Source: Bacteroidota bacterium
Lineage (GTDB): Bacteria > Bacteroidota > Bacteroidia > B-17B0 > Aurantibacillaceae
Direction: 5' to 3'
DNA length: 49,655 nt
Assembly (NCBI GenBank): GCA_025362395.1
Contig: JANYGK010000067.1
Location: 1-49,655, forward strand
Below the pieces are notes generated by a model. The model was not told the DNA's origin. It did not search any database and saw only the letters and a program-made list of their open reading frames with translations. Below are positions 43,000-49,655 of this stretch, in pieces (the first letter of the stretch is position 1; each line of letters opens with the position of its first letter). A program made the position numbers and the translations under genes.

Positions 43000-45900
43000 T
43001 ATTTTATTTTAGTTACCGCCGGTGTTTTTGGCGCCGGTTTTTTAAACAGTTCTTTCAAGCGGTTATAATTCCTGACGTAAACAATGCCCGCGCCTGTTTT
43101 AGTGATCTCCCCTTCTATAGGGTTTTCATATTGGTTTTGCCGGAAGCCTTTTAATTTGTAACGTCCGTCTTCCGTTAATTTATAATCAATGCTAATATTG
43201 CCGGCTACATCACTGGCATTATTTTGTTTGGCTTTTTCACCTTCCAGCTCTACATTTCCGCCCACGCGTATGGTTACTTTATCACTGAATAATTGTTTGG
43301 ATACTCCTATCTGCAATTGTGTTCTTCCTTCTCCCTCCCCGGTAGAATAATCTTCAAATGAATTTACGCCTAGGTCGAGGTCAACGGCCTTTATGTATTT
43401 TTGAGACAAGGTGCTGAGCTGTTGTGTTAATACTTTGCTTGCACTGGTGCGCGACGCCGATGAAAGCCCGCCGCCGCTGCCACCGTTATCTAAAGGGTTA
43501 TCGCTTATAAAGCGGCGCAGGGTTAACAAAGCAAACACCTGTTTATTGAGTTGGCTTTCATCACCTCGCAGTTCTTCGAGTTTTGCATTTACGGTCCCGT
43601 TAACAGCACCTTTATCTTTGGGCGCTAATTGAATGTCAAAGCTAATGTCGGGCGCTGATATAAATCCGCTCATTTTTAAAAACACATAAAAGGTGAGCAG
43701 GTTCCTGTATTTATTTTGCTCCAGCTCATCTACACCTGTAAGGTCATTTTGTACCAGGTCAATGGGAGAGGTTTTAATCGTATAAATCGCTTTAATATCT
43801 ACATAAGGATCTAACAGTTCTCCCGACCAACTCACAGAGCTGCCGGGCTCAATTCTAAAATCACGCTTTACCACATCGCTTATTGATAAATGGTACCCGC
43901 CGTCGTCAATTTTATATCTACCCGTTAAAGTTGTTTTACCGCTTTTATCAAGTATTAAGTTTAACGTGCCCCCACCTACAATAAATAATGAATCTCCCGA
44001 CGATTCATCAACCAGCATTTTTAATTGAACGGTTTTATCGAACGTCAATTCAGCGTCGAGGTCAACACCTTTCACTATCGTCATTTGTTCGGTGGTATCA
44101 TTTTGGCGCGTCATGATATTTTTATTGGTGTTTAAACTATCTACAAACTCTATAATGCCTTTGTTGTCCGCCTTCCCTATTTGGCTTTCGGGCTTAACAT
44201 ACGTAATCACCGAGCCTTTGTTCAGCTTTGCTTTTACTTTTACATCGGGCGCGTTCATACTGCCTTTTATTTTAATATCACTGTCTAAAAACACTGTGCC
44301 AAAGTATAAAGGGTTATCGTGTTTGGTGGTGTTAAGCGCTAAAAAATTATCTGATTTCACGCGTAGGTCAAGGTTCATATTTTTAAAGTCATTAATATCT
44401 ATGGCCCCGCTCACCACGGCTTTATTTCCTAACGAATCAATAACAGTAAGGTACTGTAAGATCATTTTTTTAGAGTGAAACGAGACCTGCCCATCCGGAA
44501 TACTTAAATAAGAATCAATAAATTCGGGGGTAAAGGCGCTTTGTTTAAAATGTAAATTTCCGTCGAGATCGGGCGATGCAATGCTTCCTTGTATATTCAT
44601 CTTACCGTCTAATGTTCCCGACATACGCCTAAACTGCCCAAACGTAAAGGGTTCAATGCTTGCCAAGTTTAGGTTTTTAATATCCAGTAAAAGGTTCAGG
44701 GCATTTTCTTTATGTGCGGTATTGTAGCTGCCGGTTATGGTAACATTATTTCCTGACCCTTCAATATCCAGCACAGCACTGTATATATTAGGGTCTGCCG
44801 TATTATTCGCCTTTAATTTAATAGTGCCGATAGGTACCGATTGAAATACGAAATTATTAATAACAAGGTCTGATGAGAACGCGCTCACGTTATTCTTTTT
44901 TTCTAAAAGAACCGTTCCGTTCATCTCTCCTTTCATCAGTTCTTTTTTGTTTTCCAGCAGCTTCGATAGGTTTGTGAGGTCAAAGTTTTTAAAGGTAAAC
45001 TGTAAAGGCGCCCCCGGTGTTTTTGTGGTAGAGTTCATTTCAATTAACTGCTCACCATTGCTTATGGCAAGCTCATTGGCTATTAATCCTTGCTTTGCGA
45101 ACGACAGGTAATTTTGTCCGTTCACGTTCCATTTTTGCGCGTTCAATGTGATGTCAGGGTTCAGTTTCAGCTCAAAAGCGCTATTCATGCTTTTTATGGC
45201 GCCGCCAATAGCCAGCATTTTTATGCTGTCGTCTTTAGAAGTTGACAATTGAAAATGGATCGTATTATTTTGTACGTCACCCGGCAAAGCTATATTCTCA
45301 AACTTAATGGTAGAGTTAGATACTTCGGCAACCGTTAGTGTATACTTTAAACTGTTACCCTCCGACTTGATTTTACACCTTAAACTGTCAACCCGGGTGC
45401 CCGCGTAAGTTAAGCCGGGTACAGACAAATCTGCCGAAACTATTTTTGCTTCGCTGTCATAATTTCCCTTGATGTAGGAAGGTGTTAACCGGTCGAGGGC
45501 GGGAATAAAATTTTCTACCGCTAATCTTGGATCAATTAGGTTAATATCAAAATCAAATTTTTGCGGCTGTAAGCGCATTGCTGCTTTTGGCGCCTGCATA
45601 TCAAAGTAACCATTCATGTAGTGTTTAAAGGAAGCGGCCAGTTCTTTTAAATGAATGGTGCCTTTCATATCAGCGGTTATAATTCCTGATCGTAAGGTAA
45701 TATCTGTAATACCGTTTTTAAATTCACTTTTAAGAACGATCGAATCTATAGGAAATTTTTTAGTGTTCTTAATCATCAGTATATTTTTAATCCGCGCTGT
45801 GCCGGTAATGTTGTCGCCTTGCATTTCAAGGTTCGATTGAATTAAAACGCTCACTCTTGTATCTTCCGCGGTAAGGTGCAGAGCTTTAAGGTCTGCGCCT

Positions 45901-48053
45901 TTAAGGTCGAACGTAAATACATAATTTGGGTTAAGACTGTCAAAATTAAGCGAGCCGTTAAAATTAAACTGCAGGTTCTTATCATCGATGGCGGCTTTGC
46001 CCGTAAACGATTTTTTTAAGAGCGTCCCACTTGCTTTCAGACCCTTATATTCATAGCCTTTCACCACTGCTTTATCAACTTCCAGGGTTACTTCGGTATT
46101 TAAATTTTGAGTGGTAAGCCCGCTGCCGTTAAACGTGGCACTCATACTTACAGGCCCAACGGTTTCGGGCTGTTGTATCAATTTACCCACATTTAACCGG
46201 TCTGTCCTTACATCGCCCGAATAAGGCTGCTCCTTATTACCGGCTTTAGGGTTCATGTTTATATTGGCAATGATATTACCAATGGATGAGGTAACGGTAA
46301 GGGATGTATTAAAATTTTTAATGTACCCTTTCAGCGTTCCTTTCACACTAAAAGTATCGGGTAGGGTAATGCCTGCGGGAATAATTTGCCGCGACACAAT
46401 GGCCAACAGGTCATTGCGCGACGAGCGGACCTCCATTTGTGAAACATCCAGGTACAGGTTTTTACCGGATAATACCTGCTTTAATGCCCCTTTTAGTTTT
46501 ACGGTAGTGTTACGCGCGGTAGATAATTCGAAGGTGTGGATCACTAAATTATTAAGCGTCCCTTTAATATCGGTGTTCAATGTAACAGCCCTGTCTTTTG
46601 TAATGCAAAGGGCTTGTATGGGTAACAGGTTAGGTACAAAAAACAACACATCGCTCATGGTTGCCCGGCTGTTTTTTAATTTGGCGTACGTGTAAAGGTT
46701 TCCTATCGTATCGGCAATGGCAAGTATGGATCGGTAACGAATGCCCATAAGGCCTTTCAGGTGACTGTTGTTGATCTCAATGTCCGCATCGGCCACTTCC
46801 GAATGCAGCGTATCATAGGTGAGTGTGCCTGTAAATTTTTTCAGTTCAAAACCGCATTGCTCTTTAAACCGGAGGTCATGTAATTTAAGGGACGATGCCT
46901 TAGCACTTCCGTATACATTGGTAGCATGCAAATTAAAGTTTGCCGTAAACACGTGGTTGTAATCTACGCCCACTTTTGTTTTCGGTTTTTGATTATTGTC
47001 AAAGTAAAAGTTGTTATCTGTAAGATCCAGCTTTTGTATGGTTGCCAAAAAGTTTGGCAATTTATTTTCGCTTGCCGGCTTTTCGGCACCCTGTTGTTTA
47101 AGAGTTGTCTTCGTTTCTATAACGTGTTTGTCTACTACATATTTTGCGGTGGTGTTGGCTAAAGACACGCTTTCCAGTTCTATCTTTTCATGCAGCAGGT
47201 CAATGTTTTTTGCTCTTACCGAAAGTGTTCCTAAAGCTACCGCACCGTGTTGATGAACAACCGAATTGGTGTATAAGGCATTAATATCGGCAAGTTCCAC
47301 TGAATTTAGGGCAACAGAATAATCAAACGGTTTACCGGGTTTCACTTGTTTTGCGGGTAGGTGCGAAGGGCTTTTGTTAAAGGTGATGTTTGTTTTATTC
47401 AGCACAATGGTATTGATTTTAATTTTCTTTTTAGTAAGGTCGAATACTTCAATGTCTGTTTCAAAATTTCCGAGGTTCAGGTCTGCCTTGGTGCCGCTTA
47501 ACGCGTCGTGGTAAGTAAAATAAACAGCATGTAATGCAATGGTTTTTAAGCTGAACTCAAAAGGCGCGGAAGCCGATACTTTTTTTACGGGAGCGGTTTC
47601 CGGTTTAGGCTTAGAAAAAGCGTTAATGATAAAATCGAAATTAAATGCGGAGTCTGCTAAGCCCCTTTTAATATGCGCGGTGGCAGTATTGAGTTCCACA
47701 TCATTTAATATTATTTTTTTGGAAAGAAGGCTCCATAAATCAAGATCTATTTTTAAATGCTGCACGTAAAGCAGAGTGTCTTTTTTTTCGTCCTCCAAGT
47801 AAAGGTCTTCCAACTGAATGGATTTTGGGAAAGTGATGTTTATACTTTTCAACTCAACCTTAGAGTGTGTTTTGTCTGATAAAAAATGTGTGGCTTTTTG
47901 GGTAATATAAGTTTGAACTCCTGAAAATTGTAATAAGAAAATAATGACCGTCAGTAAAGTAAGGGGAATGGTAATACACCATAACATTGCTTTTAATACA
48001 AACGTTACGGCTCGTTTACCTTTGCCTTGTATGTGAGTGTTATGCGGATTCAC
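42999..48053 (-). CDS. tamB: TamB-like translocation/assembly protein
   Basis: The 1684-residue protein has a single N-terminal membrane segment (about 22-45) and a very long repetitive beta-rich periplasmic body. A C-terminal TamB/DUF490 domain follows (about 1200-1640: GGGTLNLILDKSGKTTLTGR, YSTGEGEGRTQLQIGVSKQL). The protein should bridge the inner and outer membranes and work with TamL. It is longer than proteobacterial TamB (about 1260), which is usual in Bacteroidota. The TAA overlaps the tamL start by 1 nt, so translation is coupled. Confidence 0.9.
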   Translation of the reverse strand: MNPHNTHIQGKGKRAVTFVLKAMLWCITIPLTLLTVIIFLLQFSGVQTYITQKATHFLSDKTHSKVELKSINITFPKSIQLEDLYLEDEKKDTLLYVQHLKIDLDLWSLLSKKIILNDVELNTATAHIKRGLADSAFNFDFIINAFSKPKPETAPVKKVSASAPFEFSLKTIALHAVYFTYHDALSGTKADLNLGNFETDIEVFDLTKKKIKINTIVLNKTNITFNKSPSHLPAKQVKPGKPFDYSVALNSVELADINALYTNSVVHQHGAVALGTLSVRAKNIDLLHEKIELESVSLANTTAKYVVDKHVIETKTTLKQQGAEKPASENKLPNFLATIQKLDLTDNNFYFDNNQKPKTKVGVDYNHVFTANFNLHATNVYGSAKASSLKLHDLRFKEQCGFELKKFTGTLTYDTLHSEVADADIEINNSHLKGLMGIRYRSILAIADTIGNLYTYAKLKNSRATMSDVLFFVPNLLPIQALCITKDRAVTLNTDIKGTLNNLVIHTFELSTARNTTVKLKGALKQVLSGKNLYLDVSQMEVRSSRNDLLAIVSRQIIPAGITLPDTFSVKGTLKGYIKNFNTSLTVTSSIGNIIANINMNPKAGNKEQPYSGDVRTDRLNVGKLIQQPETVGPVSMSATFNGSGLTTQNLNTEVTLEVDKAVVKGYEYKGLKASGTLLKKSFTGKAAIDDKNLQFNFNGSLNFDSLNPNYVFTFDLKGADLKALHLTAEDTRVSVLIQSNLEMQGDNITGTARIKNILMIKNTKKFPIDSIVLKSEFKNGITDITLRSGIITADMKGTIHLKELAASFKHYMNGYFDMQAPKAAMRLQPQKFDFDINLIDPRLAVENFIPALDRLTPSYIKGNYDSEAKIVSADLSVPGLTYAGTRVDSLRCKIKSEGNSLKYTLTVAEVSNSTIKFENIALPGDVQNNTIHFQLSTSKDDSIKMLAIGGAIKSMNSAFELKLNPDITLNAQKWNVNGQNYLSFAKQGLIANELAISNGEQLIEMNSTTKTPGAPLQFTFKNFDLTNLSKLLENKKELMKGEMNGTVLLEKKNNVSAFSSDLVINNFVFQSVPIGTIKLKANNTADPNIYSAVLDIEGSGNNVTITGSYNTAHKENALNLLLDIKNLNLASIEPFTFGQFRRMSGTLDGKMNIQGSIASPDLDGNLHFKQSAFTPEFIDSYLSIPDGQVSFHSKKMILQYLTVIDSLGNKAVVSGAIDINDFKNMNLDLRVKSDNFLALNTTKHDNPLYFGTVFLDSDIKIKGSMNAPDVKVKAKLNKGSVITYVKPESQIGKADNKGIIEFVDSLNTNKNIMTRQNDTTEQMTIVKGVDLDAELTFDKTVQLKMLVDESSGDSLFIVGGGTLNLILDKSGKTTLTGRYKIDDGGYHLSISDVVKRDFRIEPGSSVSWSGELLDPYVDIKAIYTIKTSPIDLVQNDLTGVDELEQNKYRNLLTFYVFLKMSGFISAPDISFDIQLAPKDKGAVNGTVNAKLEELRGDESQLNKQVFALLTLRRFISDNPLDNGGSGGGLSSASRTSASKVLTQQLSTLSQKYIKAVDLDLGVNSFEDYSTGEGEGRTQLQIGVSKQLFSDKVTIRVGGNVELEGEKAKQNNASDVAGNISIDYKLTEDGRYKLKGFRQNQYENPIEGEITKTGAGIVYVRNYNRLKELFKKPAPKTPAVTKIK

Positions 48054-48261
48054 CTTTTTTTACAAGGTAAATTTAAAATATAGGAGCAGCATGGCTAAAT
48101 GCGGGAGTTATGAAGGTTATAGTTTTAACAATTCTTAATAGCAATCAAACTACGCGCCAAAGCGAAATAAGGAAATACCAAAGTTATATACAACAACAGC
48201 ATGGGAAAATAAGACTGCTGTCAGGTCTAAACAGCAAGACAATTTCTAATTCAAATACTGT

Positions 48262-49353
48262 TTATTTAGTTTTATTAAATTCATGTTTCTTCCGCTTTGC
48301 CCTTTCATATTGGTCAGGCCATTTCACATCCGTGTTTAACTCGTTGGCCGCCCTTAGCGGAAAGTAAGGATCACGTAATAATTCGCGTGCTATAAAAACA
48401 ACATCCGCTTTGTTTTCTGAAACGATCATTTCTGCTTCTTCGGAAGTGGTGATAAGGCCAACAGCACCCGTTAATATACCGGTTGCTTTTTTAATATTTT
48501 CTGCAAAGTCTACTTGGTATAAAGGTTTTAAAGGGATTTTTACATTCGCAACATTGCCGCCTGTGGAACAATCGACCAAGTCGACGGTTTTTGTTTTTAA
48601 GATTTCCGCAAGCTTAATCGAATCATTTTCATTCCATCCGTTCTCTGTCCAATCTGTTGCCGAAATCCTTACGAACAAAGGTAAGTCGGCAGGCCATACT
48701 TCCCTTACCGCTTCTATAATTTCTAATAAAAAACGAATGCGGTTTTCAAAAGAGCCGCCATACGTGTCAGTTCTTAAATTACTTACCGGCGATAAAAACT
48801 CATGGATCAGGTAACCGTGTGCGCCGTGTAGCTCTATTACTTTAAAACCCGCTCTTAAAGCGCGTTCGGCAGCGGTTTTAAAATCATTAATAAGGCGTTT
48901 TATTTCAGTAAGACTTAACTCTTCGGGTATCAGGCCCCCTTCTTTAAAGGCTACCGCGCTTGGCGCCAGTGTTTGCCAACCGCCTTCACTTTTAGTCAGC
49001 GCCTGTCCGCCTTTCCAACTTACTTCCATGCTCGATTTTCTTCCGGCATGCGCCAATTGTATGCCTGCTATTGAATGTTGCGCTTCAATAAAAGCGGTAA
49101 TGCGTTTTAAGAAAGGAATGTGTTCTTCTTTCCATATCCCTAAGTCGGCAGGCGTAATTCTGCCATCGGGCGATACAGCGGTTGCTTCTGTTATAACCAA
49201 TGCCGCGCCGCCAACAGCCCTGCTGCCCAAATGCACCAGGTGCCAGTCGTTTGCAAAGCCGTCTTCGCTCGAATACTGGCACATAGGCGAAACAATGATC
49301 CTGTTTTTTAAATCAATGCTTCTTATTTTTAAAGGAGAGAAAAGAGTTGTCAT
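48262..49353 (-). CDS. Old Yellow Enzyme family NADH:flavin oxidoreductase (YqjM-like)
   Basis: The 363-residue FMN protein has the (beta/alpha)8 OYE layout. It reduces activated alkenes (enals, enones, nitro compounds) with NAD(P)H. VSPMCQYSSEDG places Cys25 where YqjM-type enzymes have their redox-sensing Cys. AHAGRKSSM (101-109) and ELHGAHGYLIHEFLSP contain the usual active-site His and phosphate/substrate-binding residues. No iron-sulfur domain is fused. It is probably monocistronic; about 200 bp of non-coding DNA separate it from tamB. Confidence 0.9.
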   Translation of the reverse strand: MTTLFSPLKIRSIDLKNRIIVSPMCQYSSEDGFANDWHLVHLGSRAVGGAALVITEATAVSPDGRITPADLGIWKEEHIPFLKRITAFIEAQHSIAGIQLAHAGRKSSMEVSWKGGQALTKSEGGWQTLAPSAVAFKEGGLIPEELSLTEIKRLINDFKTAAERALRAGFKVIELHGAHGYLIHEFLSPVSNLRTDTYGGSFENRIRFLLEIIEAVREVWPADLPLFVRISATDWTENGWNENDSIKLAEILKTKTVDLVDCSTGGNVANVKIPLKPLYQVDFAENIKKATGILTGAVGLITTSEEAEMIVSENKADVVFIARELLRDPYFPLRAANELNTDVKWPDQYERAKRKKHEFNKTK

Positions 49354-49494
49354 AATTGATGTATTTTAATAAGAACAAAAGTAAGTGCCGGGAGTTTAAT
49401 ATAAAAATAAATTAAGCGTTGCCGTTTAAAGCATGCATTACATAATGTATTAAAGCGGGAATAAAAAAAGTAATACAAATATCATTAGCGCCTC

Positions 49495-49655
49495 TTAACA
49501 CTTATCATCATTACCGCTTAGGCGTTCGGTTTCGAGGGTTGTGTGATGAATGTTTAAATGTTCCAGCTCATGTTTTAAGGTATGTTTAATCTCTGACACT
49601 TGTTTTTCGGTAAGGTCTTTTTCAAGGACTACATGCGCCGTCATAGCGTTTTTAG
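49495..49655 (-). CDS. Cation diffusion facilitator, C-terminal part (cut by window edge)
   Basis: The open frame enters from the right edge and ends with a TAA at 49495-49497. Readable residues are NAMTAHVVLEKDLTEKQ, VSEIKHTLKHELEHLNI and HHTTLETERLSGNDDKC. This is the cytoplasmic regulatory domain typical of CDF (CzcD-like) zinc/cobalt/cadmium exporters, with Hx-type metal-binding positions. The membrane part lies outside the window. Confidence 0.75.
   Translation of the reverse strand, partial: KNAMTAHVVLEKDLTEKQVSEIKHTLKHELEHLNIHHTTLETERLSGNDDKC

Noticed and set aside
47011-47253. Cys/Phe-rich plus-strand ORFs within tamB
   Set aside because: They are antisense shadows of a clearly coding frame.

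Overview
The window looks like a Bacteroidota chromosome, probably from a flavobacterial or sphingobacterial-type lineage. The evidence is a type IX secretion C-terminal sorting domain, a PorE-like TPR/PD40/OmpA protein, a lipoprotein TamA (TamL) next to a very long TamB, DUF4294, and RHS proteins with the Bacteroidota DYYPFGM core. AT-rich leaders and few Shine-Dalgarno sites also fit. No tRNA, rRNA, CRISPR array, transposase or integrase was seen.

Region 1 (1-11,579) is the accessory part. It is a plus-strand array of seven RHS 'tip' cassettes with no full-length RHS gene inside the window. Complete cassettes (2,885-4,467; 5,325-7,220; 9,012-10,517) start with a nearly constant tract of about 117 bp encoding the VSDAK...DYYPFGMP part of the RHS core. 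Each then carries a different C-terminal domain: a HEIGH metallopeptidase, a permuted NlpC/LRAT-like GH...NC domain, or a DAFRH/AHE/MDLANN domain. One or two secreted, lipoprotein or membrane genes follow, which I read as immunity genes. Cassettes are separated by nine copies of a boundary repeat that begins GGTAGTGTTCAGATTAGC; its long form has stop codons in all three frames. Other cassettes are partial: one at the left edge has a premature TGA and a frame-shifted lipoprotein, and three have lost the RHS core and keep only the end of the effector gene plus its immunity gene. A single lipoprotein gene faces the other way. The layout suggests a reservoir of toxin/immunity tips bounded by two recombination anchors.

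Region 2 (11,580-11,982) holds no intact gene.

Region 3 (11,983-20,466, minus strand) is ordinary chromosome: biotin carboxylase with its own terminator, DUF4294, M28 peptidase, RND/MMPL permease, phosphofructokinase and a TPR protein.

Region 4 (20,641-25,704) has a CAP-like/OmpA-like secreted protein and then phenylalanine 4-hydroxylase. The hydroxylase is preceded by a complete-looking amino-acid attenuator: a 19-codon leader peptide with Phe-Tyr-Tyr-Tyr-Tyr, a strong terminator, and a competing antiterminator. A type IX-secreted protein follows.

Region 5 (25,806-40,487) combines ion homeostasis (ClC, NhaA), a universal stress protein, a PorE-like protein and a DUF748 protein. It also has a soluble histidine kinase with a NarL-type regulator, three stand-alone receiver proteins, an NlpC/P60 peptidase and small stress-type proteins (DUF4142, DUF2383/PA2169, a PPOX-fold protein).

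Region 6 (40,672-49,655, minus strand) holds tamB-tamL overlapping by TAATG, an Old Yellow Enzyme and the end of a cation diffusion facilitator.
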